The position numbers and the translations under genes are program-made. 64,000 nt of DNA, from NCBI GenBank assembly GCA_024362935.1, contig JANCRA010000006.1:32915924-32979923 (forward strand), in the 5' to 3' direction. Shown one piece after another: positions 50,428 to 63,624 of the stretch. The notes below the pieces were generated by a model. It worked only from the letters and a program-made list of their open reading frames with translations, was not told the origin of the DNA and searched no databases. This DNA comes from Setophaga petechia (taxonomy: Eukaryota; Chordata; Aves; Passeriformes; Parulidae). Within the stretch, counting starts at the first letter, position 1. Every line of letters starts with the position of its first letter.

Positions 50428-50560
50428 CTCACCGCTTTCATTTGAAGAGCAGCAAGAGTGGAGGTGAGGAGGAAGGGGGCTGATCTGATGCCTTGGACTT
50501 GAGTGGAGGAGGAGCCCATCCCTCAGAGCCTGTTTCACCTGCAGCCCCTTCACATTTTAC

Positions 50561-50698
50561 CTGCAGGAGCTCCTTGGCAGACCAGCGCTGCTCCTCGTCT
50601 CTCTGCAGGCAGCAGCTCAGGAAGTCACGCAGCAAAGCCGAGAGGAGCTTGGGCTGCCGCAGCTTTGGGGTCCCTACTGTGGCTATCAGGTGCCGAGC
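50561..50698 (-). CDS. Kinase exon: C-lobe end
   Basis: 138 bases, phase 0 to 0, encoding [20 protein letters not shown] and [12 protein letters not shown] kinases have an exon of the same content. A donor GTAAAATG follows. Confidence 0.85.
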
Positions 50699-53600
50699 CT
50701 GGAGAAGAAAAAACCACGAGGCTTCACCCGCTGCTTTCACATCTCTAAGTGCTCTCCCAGATCCCTTTGTTTAACCTGTGTTCTGCAGTGGCAGTTTTTG
50801 CCCTGGCAGAGACCCAGAGATGACTTTACCAACAAAAAACCCAAACCCCAATGCAGCCACAGCTTTTGCACCATCCCACAGATCTTGCCTTGGCAGCTGA
50901 TTGCATTGACTGACCTAGTTAGTGGGAACTGCATCACCACAAGCACAATTCCTTCCCTGAGGATTCACACCAGCTTGAGAGGCTTTTTGGAAGAGGGACT
51001 TTGCTATATGAACTAATTTCAAGGATTACTACATGAAAGGCATCTCTGCAGTGCTTGTTGGTCCTTTAAGCACAGCTGCCATAGAACAAAGCTCATCAAG
51101 CTTTTTGTGCTCTTCTTGAAAACAATGGGAATTGGAAGGAAAGAAAGGAAATGCATCAGTTAATGCCCAGGGAAGGAAATAAAGATTTACAATCTCATCT
51201 TCAACACAGACACATTAAGATGCCTACACAAATGTATTGGGATGAAAATGGCTGCTTGGGCACACAGGAACCACCTGCAGCTCTGTCTCTCAGCAGTCTG
51301 AAAATTTCAGCTTTCCATTTTTCGGCAAAAGAGAAATTTTCATGGTCAGAAGAAAGAGAGGTGCCATCCCTATGGTCACCCTCTGCTCATTTGGCTACTC
51401 AAGTCAATGCATTAGTGATAGGCCCATCCCAGAAAATGCCAGGAAACAAACAGGAGGTTTTGGCAGGCTCTCCACATCACCAGGCTTCAGCTTGGTGACA
51501 TAGAGAACGTGCCTTGGGCTAGGAGAGAAACACGGTCACTAAATGCAGTGCAGCAGCACTGCACAAGAAGCAGAAGAGACTCTGTGGCCTTTACACCCTC
51601 ATGCCCAGGTTTCAGGCATGTTTCCCAGTGAGAAGAAACTGCACAGTGGCTTAGGTTCCTCTCTAAAGACCACAGTTTTAGAAACTTTGTTGGCTTTGGG
51701 TTTCCTTCCTTCATTTATGGAAAGATAACTGAAGTTCTGCGATGCTTCTTTCCTGTTACTGGGGCCATCTCCACAGACAAAAGAACTGGAACCACTTATA
51801 ACCCAAAGGAAAGTGTTGCCTGAGAATGGAGTTTGTCTGCATGTGGTAAGGCTTGAGTTCCCCACCGAGGCAACCAAAACTAGAGCAGATGCTGATGTGT
51901 TGCAGGACATTTGTAGGAGGGGCCTTGGTGGAAGTAGTTCCAGCAGATGGCAATGGGATTTTGTCCAATGGCACGCAGGACAGGGGGCAGGTGAGAAAGA
52001 CAGTGGGATCAGTGAGTATTTGCTCCTTACCGTGCCAGAACTCTCGCTCCAGTAAGGCGGTTCTTGTTCTATCATTTCAATTCCCACTATCCCCAAAGAC
52101 CATATGTCCACTTTGGGGCCATATGGGTGACCTGTCACCATTTCAGGCGCCATCCACCAAGGAGTCCCGGCTAGCGAGCACGGTCTGCTCTGCTCAGAGT
52201 TGAGCTGAGTAGAGAGGCCAAAATCAGCTGAGGAGAAAGCAAAATACTGGTTTGATTTGAATTCTGTGCAATTAGGAAAGCAAGCAAAAGAATTCCCCAG
52301 TAGAAGTTTGAAAATGTGCTGTTGAATCTCCTGGCATTGGCAACTTAAAAAATCCCCCCATTTTTTACCCTGCCTGCAGCAGTGGCTTTTGTTCTTTGGA
52401 AACTTTAGACTTGTAACTCCCTCCCTCTGGAAGGGACATCCAGAGAGCAACAGCACTCTTGACTGCTTGTTCCTCGGCATACCTCTGTGCACATTGCAAC
52501 TGTGTCACCAGCTCACAGCGGGTGTCCCTGCGCTGCCACCAGCACCATTTTTGGGGAGCTGGCAGTCACTCCAAGCAGCCCCACAGCCACATCCCTGGAA
52601 GGCTGCAGCTGACCAAGAATATACTGACCCAGCTTGACAGAGCCGTCGGTTTTGAGAAGGATGTTGCTGCTTTTCACATCTCGATGGATCACATCGTTTG
52701 AGTGAAGAAAATCCAGTCCTTGCAGGCACTGAGAGAGAAAACAGAAAGTGGTGGGCAAAAAGAAGTGATGTGATTTCATCACACAAGAAAGAAAGAATCT
52801 AAAAGATTCCCTCTCCAGGGGAATGGGGAGTAATGGCAGAACACAGTGCCACTGAGAGGAAGAGCTTGCTGCTCCAACACTTGCAGAGCAGGACCTTTCT
52901 AAGGAAAGGCACGTCAGCTTTTGAAAGAGGAACAACACCTGCTTTTGTAGGCTGTCCCCTGCAAACCAGCCAGCATGACTCCTGCTGCAGTGGATGTGCT
53001 CAGAAGCAAGGAGCATTTTGGCTGCACTCCTATCCTTTTTAGCTGAGGACTGAGAGAAATGTGTCTCTCTCTTTTTTCTTTGCTGTTTGTTTCAAATCCT
53101 GCCACCAGCATCTTTGCTTTTACAGGCAAGGAATGCAGTGAAGACAGACTCCAGGCAAACATTTAGAGAAGCAAGGTGGAGAACAGCAAATACAAATAAA
53201 GAGACAGAGCGAGAATGCAACAGCAGGAGATAAGAGTCCTGGCATTGAGTACAGGGAGTGCAGGGGCAATGGCAGGCCTTTCACTTGAGGTGCTCTTACT
53301 TGCCCATAGGATAGCAGCAACACAGAAACAAGCTTGGCACATGAAATCTCTCCTGTTCTGAGCCCCTGTTTGCCAGACAATCCTGCCCAAGCCCTTGGAA
53401 ACACAGATGGGATTGCTGACCTCCCGACTGATGGCTGCCATCTCATCTTCACACAGGAAGCTCTTGCTGATGACATCGCTCAGAGTGCCCCCATCCATGT
53501 ACTCCATGACCAGCAAGAGTTCCTTGCCCAGAAGGTAGCTGAAAGAAGGAAACAAGGGTGTGGAGATGAACATGCATGGCTACGTCGATTTTTTGCTTCA

Positions 53601-56600
53601 AGGTTTCTTATTTCCAGATGCCTTTGTGACAAGAACAGAATCAAAGGAATAGATATTCCCTCTTGGCTGTGCGTTGTTTGCAATCTGTGCAGTCTCAAAG
53701 AGAAAGGCACAGCTGTGAAAAAGGAGATGTCTTAGATGGGCAGCAAATGAAAAGTGCAGTTTAGAAACAGCCCAGATAAAAAACCTGTCAGGCATGGTGT
53801 TTCTGGAAATCAGCACCTAGTCTTCCTGGCATGCATAGCAATGGCAAAGAGGGGAACAATCCAAGGGAAATCCACTTTAGGATGGTTCATCAGCACTTAA
53901 GAAACTTCAAAAAATCAATCCCAAGTAAATGTGGAGGCCGTGAACTTCGAGGCTGTTGAGATAGGAAGATACAGCTGATGCAGGTTTTGAATAATTTTGG
54001 AATAATTACCAAACTAGGTGTGCCAGGGAAGACTCATGCAGACAAGATGCACTCTCTTCTCATCCATTGGAGATGAGTAGAGAAATAGGAATAAATAAAA
54101 ATTAACAGCTCTACATTCTGCCACTGACCAAAGTGGGTTTTTAACCTCTCATGTTTGCTGTATGTAAATGCACATCCATGAGATAAGACCATGACCTCTC
54201 ACCTGTCTAAATAATTCACAACATTGGGATTCCTATACCTCTCCATGATCATGATTTCATTATAGGTTAGTTCCTTCCTTTTCAGTCCTTGAAGATTTAT
54301 TTTTTTTATTGCCACCTAAAATGACATTGAAAATCAGTAACTTGAGAAGTTGGTGACACGAGACCACAATGCACATGGAGCGAGTGATTTTGCAATGACA
54401 CAGCTGAGCTGTGCCAAACTGCCTTGTGATTAGGCACTGCAGTAATTAGGAACTGACATTCCAACAGCCCATTTCTCTGCTCCCTTGGGAGCCAGTTACA
54501 GGACACGTGGGGCCACTGACATTTTGCCTTGGCCACTTGGTAACAGTGGTGTCTCATTTCTCGCCCACAAACCTCTGACCATAATCTCTGCTGCTTTGTT
54601 TGGGACTCAGAAGAAGTAATCCATGCCTTAATACTCTGTGGATACATCTTGGGCTATGGGCAGGGTTTAGGGCGTTCAGGGACGCCTTGCAGATCTCTCC
54701 CTACGTGCAGTTCCCAAGTGCAGCACTGCAGGTGGCTAAGGAACTACCAGTAACTTTCAGATGGATTTGCTGGCAGCCAGAAAGGAGAACTCAGGACTCT
54801 GAAGCTGTAGCCCCAAAGAGCAGGGAGGTGCTCGAAGGCACCGCCTTTGTTTTAGCAATGGGGAGCGAGCGAGCGCGTCCTTCTCTGAAAGGAACCGCTG
54901 CCCTCCGTGCCTTCCTTCCGCCAGCTGAGGAGGACAAAGTCCCAGATGTATTTTGCGGGCTGGCACCAGTCTGTGCTTCTTGTGCCTTTTCAGCACAGCT
55001 CTGCCCAAAGCTCCAGCCACAGCTCACACCAGAGGGGAAAGCCCTCGAGGGCAGCAGAGTCGGTGCTGTTGACATTTACCTCTCCTCCTGTGGCAGTGTC
55101 AAGTGCTCTATAAACATCTCCAAAACTCCTAGAAACAAAACAGAAGCAGAGAAAGGAGAAGCGTTTAGATCTTGCAGTGAAAGCCAGCCCACACAGGAGA
55201 TCTCTGCTGGAAGTGTCAAAACCTGCGGGATGCAGGAGGGCTCTGCCAGGATGCAGATGATGCATTTTCCTCTCAAGGGCATGGGCACTGGGCCTTTCCT
55301 GAAGCACTGGGGTTCAACTTCTAAAGGGAGTTTAGTCTTTCCTCTTGGGTTTCACTTTCTAAACAGTGTGGTTCCTATCCTGACCACAGAGTGTTTCCTT
55401 CTTCAAACCAGGGGAAAGAATTGTTCCTGGGAACTGTTATCTCGAGCTTTGATAGGGCGTACGTTGCTCTTTCAGGCAAGCAAGTTTCTTCTTTTTTCAT
55501 TAGTGTGCCAGTATGATTTTGAGACATACAAAATATGCTAAAGAAATTAACACAGATCTGTCCCACACTTGAGAGACAAGGAGACCTTCCAGGTGCTGTT
55601 CCTTGATGCAGGCAAGACCTCGGTAGCAAGGACTATCTCTGACAATGCCTTCTGAGCCCACTCACAAATTCTGAGCAGCACTGAGAGAAGGGACAATCTA
55701 TCCTTACTGTGTGAACATCTTTGCAGCTAGCCTGACTTCATGCTGGATAGACATTCCAGCAGAAAAACACCCGGCCCATGGCTGTGCAGGAGTAACTGCC
55801 GTTGGACTCACCCGCTGCCAATATATTTCAGATCCGTGTATTTCATCAGGGGATTTTCATTGGGGTTCACCATTCTCCCTGAGGGAAACAAAATGCAGGA
55901 TGCTGACTTTAAAGCAGAGATCCCAGCTTCCAGGAGATACAAAAGGTAGCCCCAGTGCCTGGAGCTCTGACTCCTTTGTGGTCAGCTGGGTAACAACAAC
56001 CACAACCAGTCGCACAGCTGTGCAGCACAGGTGGCCAGCACAGAGACTGATTTTGTACAGTCCTTTGAAGAGTTCTCTTGACAGGAAACAAAGCACAGGG
56101 ACGTGCGATCCCAGGAGAGGAGGACATCTTCCCCACCTTTCAGCAGTTTGCCAGAAGAATGCCTTCCCATTTGTAAACCAGAGCAGCTCAAGCTAGAACC
56201 GATCCCAACGGGGCTTTCAGCATCAGGAGCCTCACCTGTTTATGAGCAGGCTGAGCTCAAAGATGCCCCTCTCCCAGCTAAGGAAGGCTCCAGCCTCTGC
56301 ATCCCCTCCAGCCCTCAGGGACAGGGCAGCTGGCACAACAAGGCTGGCAAAGCCCAAGCATGGGCACTGACAGGCACTGATGGGAAGAAGCCACAGCCGG
56401 CCTGAGCCCCGGACAAGCCGTTGCCCCCATTCAGGACACAACAGGATGGGCTTTGAGATCAGCCACACCGAGGCACAGATCAGCGCCCTTTTTGTCCCAA
56501 CAGGTGATGGTAGAAACAGAATCCACTGGGCTCTGGTCTCAGCCCCACCAGGTCTTATCTGAGAGCACAGCACTGGCAGCTGTTACAGGCAAGAAGGAGA

Positions 56601-59600
56601 TTCATTGGCTTGTGCTGCAGAATCACAAAGGGCTTGATGTGTTCTCCTAGAGACTGATCTGAGCAGAGCTTGGGCCAATGGGTAGGATTCTAACAGTCAT
56701 GGGAAAGAGTGGGAATCGGGTATGGAAAAGTGCCATGGTTCTGAGGAATATACCATGGCTGGGCTGGAGCCTCTCTCCTGAGAAATGCCTGCAGTACAGT
56801 TTTATCTGATCACACCACTTGGATGTGTCTCTTGGACACATCTTGATAAGCATAAAACTAGAAGATTAAACAAAGGTTGTTATCAAAGTATCTCTTTTTT
56901 CTTTGGGGGCACATGGAAAACACCTTGTGCTCTCTATTTCTCCTGTAACCTGATGTTCTTTCAGAGTAGTTCTTTTTGACAAAAAGATAGCATTCTCATG
57001 AAAATAAACTGCAGATGTAGTAGTGGTAAGAGTAACAGTCATAAAAATGACATCAGTAAGACGTGGGGTAGAAGGGCTCCTTCAGGATGGAGAAAAACAC
57101 AACAAAAAACCCTCACCAAAAATAAACAACACAAAAACAATCCTGCTCCCCCCACCCTCCCAAAAAAAAAAAAATCCCCAACCAAAAAGACAAAACTCTG
57201 AAGCCAGTCCATTTCTGTGAAGCCTTTTTTGCTCTGATGACTGGTTGGAAGTCAGGAGTCTAAGGAGAATTTAGGAAGCTAAAAATTCTGTTCAGTTTGG
57301 CCACTAGCACACAGGACTTGCCTAGATCATTTGCTAGGTCACAGCCTTCTGCTGATCCAAGAACAATCCCAGCTTCAGCCTTCAGCAGAGAGGGAAGCTC
57401 AGGCAAACCCAAGCCAGTGCAAGGTGCCCTCAGAGGCAGCAGGAACACCCAGAGCTCTCTCGCTGCCTCGGAGCACAGCACTTCCTCTGGGGGGGCCTAC
57501 GTGGCCCTGGGACTCCAAACTCAGAAGGAGCATTTGGTACAGCTCTACTGACACCCGCACACAACACACTGTCCCTCAGACAAGAAACACACCAGACATA
57601 CCCAGCAGCTCCAGGTACTCCTCCTCCTCAATCTTCTGTTCCCAGAAGGTGAAGGAACCGCTTGAGCTTGAGTTCCCAGGGTTCACAGAAAGGCTTCCTC
57701 GAGATGATGCTGCTGCGGCAGCAGGTTCAGAGCCCATGCTGTGCTGGACCTGGAGCATTTCTGGTGGGCACTGTTCCTGTGCCTGACTCCAAACTTGGGC
57801 TCCTTCATTGCCAGACATTTGCTGGAAGTCTTCGCAGGCTGCCCGGTGAGATGTCAGCACTCGCACCTCAAGTCAAACAGAACAAAGCAGTCAGACACTA
57901 CAGCTTGTCCCTGTCAGCCAGGAGTCATCGACTGTGAGGAAAGGCAAAGAACAGATTGACAGGGCATACAACAGCTTCTTTCAATCCTCCATCTGGGTCA
58001 CCAAGTTCCACTGTAAAAACACCTCAAGAAAAAAAGGAGAGCAGGAACAGGCCAGCAGGAATCAATTTGGATGACTGCTGGCCAAAAGGCCCAAGGACTA
58101 GTTTCACTGTCCAGGGCAGCAGCTGCGATTCAGCACACCAGGAAATGTCCTTCAGAGTGACTGTGATACACACTACAGCAGGATGGCACTCAGAGGCATC
58201 ACCCCACTCCCTGCTGCTCTGCACTGGAAAGGCAAGAAGGGCAGAAACCACCAGTTTGGTGACTGCAGTGACTGCATCGCTCTTTCGCTCACTTCTACAG
58301 CCTGAGGGAGGCGATTCAGTTTCTCTCTGACAATTGAAATTTCTTCTTTCAGCCTCTTCTCCAATGCCTTGTTGCTAGCCTCAGAGTCCTGCAGCTCTGC
58401 CTGCACGTGTCCCTTGATACTCCACATATTTCATGAGTGGAGTGGCTGCCACTCTTTCACTCACCTGGTTTTGTTGATCGCCCCTCTGCTGATGGAGATG
58501 CTCCTCTTGAATTCTTCCCACGTCTTCCTTGTTCTTTCTCTTTGCTGCCATGACGTCGCTCTGAGCTTTGGGCAGCTCTGCTTGTGGCTCTGCCAAGATG
58601 TTCTGTGCACACAAATGCAGAGCAAGTGACTGAGAGCTGCCATCAGGCTCAGCTTTTCCCTCTTTTAGCCTCCAAATCACATTTATTCAGCCCCTTCTTT
58701 CCGCTTCCCTACCCAGCTCTGCTTCCACTGTAACTCTCCTGTGCTGGTGCTGATCTCTGCACATTGCAAGGCTCTGTCCTTTCAGTGCCTGTGGGACTCC
58801 TGGCCTCCTCAGTCCCAAGAGCTCTGGTTTATGCCCCTCTTCCTGCCCTTCTCTCTGTCACCTGGCCAGTCAGGCTTACCTGGCCATTCTCCTGTGGCTC
58901 TTCCACCTGCTGCCTGAGCTGCTCTTCCTGCTCTCGGGCAGGGAACAGCTCTCCCTGAGTCTGGCACGGCATCTCAGACAAGGCAGTGTGCTCCTGCTCT
59001 CTCTCTAGAAGCACCTGCACAGAAAGCAAGAGAAGATGGGTTTCAACTTCCCAGACGCCCTTTGTGGGCCAAGACTCAAAGGCTGCTGGGCTCACACGTT
59101 CCCAAAGCACTGTGCTGCTGCTCTGCTGGGTCGTTCTCTGCCCGAGGGGAGGCACAGATTCCAAAGTGACCCTGGCCCTACAGTCAGGGGCCATCTGGGA
59201 CTGAAGCTCCAGCAGCCTCTCAGGCAGCTGACAGGGAAGGTGTGGCATTTCTCAAGGCTCTGCTGAGGGCCTCCCTCTGCTTCTGCCATGTCCTGTTTGT
59301 CTTTCAGTAGTGACTGGCTCCCCGCCCTGTCCCACAGCTCCATCCTGGCTCTGCAGGTGGCTTCCTGGGTGAGCTCACTCCTTGTGAGAGACACTTCTGC
59401 AGTTCACGTTCTCTTCAGGCCTGCACCAGCATTCCTCCTTCCTGACATCTACACTCTCCTTAGAAAAACGGGTCACTCAGGAGATAAGGATGCATGCAAA
59501 GATCTCTGATGGAAGTCAGAGAACCTCTATGGCCATCTCAGTATACGGAGGAGGACCAAGATGTTTCTTCTCCCTCTTTTGTCAACTGAGAATTCTGACC

Positions 59601-59993
59601 AGCAGCAACAGAGTTTCTCCTAAGGCCCCATTAATGAATGCACTTACACAGCCCTGGGGATGCCAGTGAAGGAAACCATGTGTCATGTAATGCGTGGCAT
59701 CTATGACCAGAGTCACCAAACACCACCTAAACATGGAATTGTTCCACCTCTCCTAGAGAGGTGGAAGTTTAAAGAATTAACTGGAGACTTCAGGGCACAG
59801 GAGGCTGGAGGAGGAAAACAGCACTGAGGGGAAAAAACTACCATCTCTGGAGGGGGAAACATCTCTGCCTGCTCCAAATCAGTCGAGGAAACATGTCTCT
59901 AATCCTCTCCTGAAAGGGATGCTTTAGGTGACCTTTGCACCTCCAATGGCCTTGGACCAGAGCAACGAATGTTCAATTATGTAAAAGTTACAG

Positions 59994-60048
<55 letters not shown>

Positions 60049-63000
60049 CAGATCTTATTACTGAAATCTGCCTTTACTGTCCTCTCTGTTGCTACAGACA
60101 TCAGAACTTGGTAGCCAGTGCCCCACTCAGCTACAATCCTGGGATTTCTCTCCTGTTGCTAAAAAAAGCACACTCTTGGGGAATCTGGAGCGTGTAGGTC
60201 CTTATGGAAAGGGATCAGACCCAGAGCATTGCACTGGGAACTGCACTCTTTGTGCATCTCTGCTCGGGCAAGTTCTTCTCTTGGACTTGACCACACTGAT
60301 GGTGCTGAAGTGGCTGGAATCAGAAATGCAGCCCAGCCCCTCCCAGTTCCTGTGATCTCTGAGGAACAGCTGGAATGCCAAGGCATTTGACTTTCTGCTC
60401 AATTCCCAAACACAACACACACTGATTGCCTGGGCTGCAGAAACTCACAGGCATTGTTCAGCTCAAAATCATCTGTAAGGCCTTATGCGCTGGCCTAGAA
60501 CCACATAAGCTCCTTCTGCATCAATGTCCCTGCACCAAATGATGAGTTCTCATGCAAAAATACTGCATTCCCAGAAGTGATACCTGGGAATAAAAACTTC
60601 AAGCAGAACCAGTCCCAGTGCTATATAAGGGCAGGAAATAATTGCAAAAAGAACCTTAGTTGGGAGAAAAAGAAAAGGAATAAGCCTCCTCCTCCAAGTA
60701 AAGTAAAAAATAACAATAAAAAAAGGGAGGGAAAGTTAATGCCAAAAGTGGCTAAATATTTGAATGCACTGAGGAGATTCTCAAGATCTCTCATGAGCCC
60801 CCAAATGTCCAGGCCAAAGCTCCCTCAGCACCTCCTCCCTGGCCTTGTGCTGCACCCCCTTGCCCAGCTCCCCTGTCCTTCTGTGCACACGCTGCAGCCC
60901 CTCCATGACTTTCTGCTTCCCAGGGCCCACAGCTGCACACAGCACTCCAGCTGTGGCCGCAGCGCTGCCCAGCACAGGGCCACGCTCCCTGCCCTGCTCC
61001 TGCTGACCCCCTGCTGCTGGCACAGGCCACCGTGCCCTCGTCCTTCTTGGCCCTCTGGCCACACGCTGCCTCATCTTCAGCTGCTCAAGGCCGCCAGCCC
61101 TGCGTCCTTTTGGCCTACGCAGCTGCCCAGCCACAAAGGTGCCCATCTGACTTCAGGCACCAGTGCAAGATGGCCTTCCTCTTCCCAGCAACACAAGACA
61201 GCGGTCAAGGACTTGCAGATGCACCCCCACTGTGGGCTCCAAGGCACTTGCCAAAGCTGCAGACTACAGTTCAAATAGATCAGCAGAAACTTGGCCCTTC
61301 TGCTGTTTGCAGCTTCTCCAAAGCTAAATGGCAGTTGAGCCAACAGTGACCCTACAAGTAAAGAACGACTCAAGAAATGTGCAGAACACCTCCACAAGCC
61401 AAAGACACCTTTCCAAAAGAAAAAACAAACCAACAAAGCCTTTTGTCCTCCAGCACTGCCACGTGCGCCCTTGGCCGTAACACCGCAGAAGCCCAGAGAT
61501 GGAGCTTCCCTGAGCCAAGCAGGCAGACGCTCCGCCGGAGCCCCCAGCTCAGCGCTGCCCCAACATGACAGCTCAAAGGCCAATTTCTAGCTGTCACTGC
61601 CTGCAGGAAATGCCTACATCCTGCAGGACTCCAGCACTCAGCATCCTCGGCCAGACACAGCAAGCGCTGGCTGCTCAGAAACTTGCACCTCTGCCTTGCA
61701 CTAAAGACAGCACCCCCCACAACGAGCACTTACTCTCTTAGAATGAAGAGCAGCCTGTGGTGTGACCACGGCTGGACAAAGGCGGTGGTCGTCTTCCTCG
61801 TTTTCCTCCTCTTGGGCTTCTTCTGCAATAGCAGAGAGAGCCAGGGGAAAAAGGGGTCTTGCTCTTCTCACCTGTGGCAAGAGAGAAACATAGGGACAGG
61901 CCGTTACCTAGCGCTTATAACCTCATTTCCCCTCACATGCACAGCCACATCGTCTAAGGAGAATTCATGAATTTTGTTAGCAATGTCATTCTAAGTCACT
62001 CCAACCAGATTGAAATGAGCACATTCAACCAAACAGCATAAGGCTGTGAATTAGATATTCCTCCCTAACTGCTATTTAGAAGCAAGGTTTTCTCTGCAAA
62101 AGGAAGCTTTTAGTTCTTGAAAGCTCTGAAATGGAAACCTACAAAAGAGCGACAAAGACTCGTTGCCATTGCTGCGGCAGAAATGGAAAATGAGAAAGTG
62201 TTCAGAATCAGGATCAGTGCTGAAAAGCGCAGGAAAGGTTGTGCAGAAGCCTCCTTGCTTCCTGGAAAAACTGGAAAATGAACAGGCCTTCTCCTTCTTG
62301 GAAACCCACAAACCAAAAGACAGAAGTCTCACCTACTGCAGTGTCTAAACCCGTTGGATGCACTGTATTTGGCGGTGAAACAGCCCGTGTGATGAGCACT
62401 GTCATGTAAGGATTGATGGAAGCCTACCTGGAGGTCCCTCAAGAGCCCCCCATTGTCAAGGCAAAAGCTCCCTCAGCACCTCCTCCCTGGCCTTGTGCTG
62501 CACCCCCTTGCCCAGCTCCCCCATCCTTCTTTGCACAGGCTGCAGCCCCTCCATGACTTTCTGCTTCCCAGGGCCCACAGCTGCACACAGCACTCCAGCT
62601 GTGGCCGCAGCGCTGCCCAGCACAGGGCCACACTCCCTGCCCTGCTCCTGCGGCCCCCCTGCTGCTGACACAGGCCACCGTGCCCTCGGCCTTCTTGGCC
62701 CCCTGGCCACACGCTGCCTCATCTTCAGCTGCTCAAGGCCGCCAGCCCTGCGTCCTTTTGGCCCACGCAGCTGCCCAGCCACAAAGGTGCCCATCTGACT
62801 TCAGATCCAGCAGGCACCAGTGCAAGATGGCCTTCCTCTTCCCAGCAACACAAGACAGCGGTCAAGGACTTGCAGCTTCACCCCCACTCCACGCACCAAG
62901 GCACTTGCCAAAGCTGCAGACTGCAGCCAAATATGCACCAACAGAAACTGGCCGCTTCTGCTTTTGGCCTCACAAGAAGGCGTCCCAACCCCACACTTTG

Positions 63001-63624
63001 TTTCTTTGACCACGTGGGAAAAGAACGGCCCCCAACAGCTGCATGGGCCACACAGTCCTCCCTTTGCAGCTTATCAAAACCCAAAACAGAGCTGGCCCAA
63101 AAGAGACTGTAGAAGTCAAGAACTACTCAGGGAAAATGCAGACTGCTTTCACAAGCCAAACACACCTTTCCAGAAAGGGAAAACAAGCAAACCAAGGCCT
63201 GGCACCTCCAGCACTACCTCCTTTGCATTTGGCCATAGCACTGCAGAAGCCAAGAGATAGAGCTTCCCTGAGACAAGCAGCCACATGCTCTCCCACAGGC
63301 ACCAGCCCTTTGCTGCCGCAACATGACAGCTCAAAGGCCAAGTACTGTGGGCGCTGCCTGGAGGAAATCCCGAGCTCCTGGCAGGACCGCAGCCCCCAGC
63401 ATCCTCAGCCAGCAACAGCAATGTGCTGGCTGCTCCAAAACTTGCAGCTCTGCTTTACACTAAAGACAGCATCACACACAACTGGCACTTACAAGTTCAG
63501 AATATCCAGGCTCTGGTGTGAGCACTGATGGAGGCTGGCGCTCATCCACCTCTGTTTGCTCCTCTGCGGCTTCTTCTCCAGGAGCAGCGGGAGCCCGGGG
63601 AGAGACGGCTCTTGGTTCTGTCAT
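50561..63624 (-). CDS. PAK-like serine/threonine kinase gene with coiled-coil exons
   Basis: Thirteen exons on the minus strand, each bounded by AG and GT, join in consistent phase. Order: acidic/proline-rich exons (63493-63624, 61734-61871), coiled-coil exons (58880-59014, 58465-58602, 58293-58400), a pre-kinase exon (57602-57866) and seven kinase exons (55812-55878 to 50561-50698). All key kinase residues are present: IGSGSFGDVY glycine loop, VAIKK lysine, [10 protein letters not shown] catalytic loop, ADFG and MAPEM. The pre-kinase linker ([10 protein letters not shown] then [15 protein letters not shown]) and [11 protein letters not shown] are PAK-type. Group I PAKs have a CRIB domain and no long coiled coil; no CRIB is seen here. 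The final PAK exon (HPFL segment) was not found. It may be an active kinase or a recent pseudogene. Confidence 0.8.
52031..52227 (-). CDS. Kinase exon: DFG to APE and helix F
   Basis: 197 bases encoding [32 protein letters not shown] and [14 protein letters not shown]. The Thr in the activation loop two residues before PWW matches the PAK phosphorylation site region. Confidence 0.88.
52629..52728 (-). CDS. Kinase exon: catalytic loop
   Basis: 100 bases encoding [20 protein letters not shown] and [12 protein letters not shown]. The HRD Asp and downstream Asn are present. Confidence 0.9.
53421..53538 (-). CDS. Kinase exon: hinge
   Basis: 118 bases encoding [20 protein letters not shown] and [19 protein letters not shown]. 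The hinge MEYMDGG parallels PAK MEYLAGG. Confidence 0.88.
54203..54315 (-). CDS. Kinase exon: VAIK lysine and helix C
   Basis: 113 bases encoding [20 protein letters not shown] and [17 protein letters not shown], with the ATP-binding Lys and the helix C Glu. Confidence 0.88.
55080..55128 (-). CDS. Kinase exon: glycine loop, second half
   Basis: 49 bases encoding [16 protein letters not shown]; with the previous exon it completes GSGSFG. Confidence 0.85.
55812..55878 (-). CDS. Kinase exon: start of kinase domain
   Basis: 67 bases encoding [20 protein letters not shown]; it joins the pre-kinase exon in phase. Confidence 0.82.
57602..57866 (-). CDS. Pre-kinase linker exon
   Basis: 265 bases (88 codons plus one). 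An Ala/Ser-rich segment is followed by [16 protein letters not shown], which lines up with the linker before the PAK kinase domain. The donor is GTATGT and the acceptor TTGAG. Confidence 0.7.
58293..58400 (-). CDS. Coiled-coil exon 3
   Basis: 108 bases, phase 0, encoding [20 protein letters not shown] and [10 protein letters not shown], heptad-like. Donor GTGAGC, acceptor GTGCAG. Confidence 0.65.
58465..58602 (-). CDS. Coiled-coil exon 2
   Basis: 138 bases, phase 0, encoding [20 protein letters not shown] and [14 protein letters not shown]. Donor GTGAGTG, acceptor TGTGCACAG. Confidence 0.7.
58880..59014 (-). CDS. Coiled-coil exon 1
   Basis: 135 bases, phase 0, encoding [20 protein letters not shown] and [14 protein letters not shown]. 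Donor GTAAGC, acceptor TCTGTGCAG. A further coiled-coil-like stretch near 59240-59385 ([16 protein letters not shown]) may be another exon, with ends unresolved. Confidence 0.68.
59996..60052. repeat. (GATA)n microsatellite
   Basis: About a dozen perfect GATA units lie in an intron of the kinase gene. Confidence 0.95.
60815..61085 (-). mobile_element. CR1-like fragment, unit 1
   Basis: The plus strand reads like the reverse of a CR1 3' region (CACAGCACTCCAGCTGTGGC, CGTCCTTCTTGGCC). It has worn ends. The second copy is at 62463-62733. Confidence 0.55.
61734..61871 (-). CDS. Acidic/proline-rich exon, unit 1 copy
   Basis: 138 bases, phase 0, encoding [19 protein letters not shown] then [13 protein letters not shown]. 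It resembles the acidic segment before the proline site in group I PAKs. Paralogous to 63493-63624. Confidence 0.6.

Larger units (their letters stand above)
60790..62436 (+). repeat. 1.65-kb tandem duplication, unit 1
   Basis: Matches unit 2 (62437 to window end) at an offset of about 1648, with substitutions and small indels. It includes a CR1-like block (60815-61085), the exon 61734-61871 and flanks. Confidence 0.88.
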
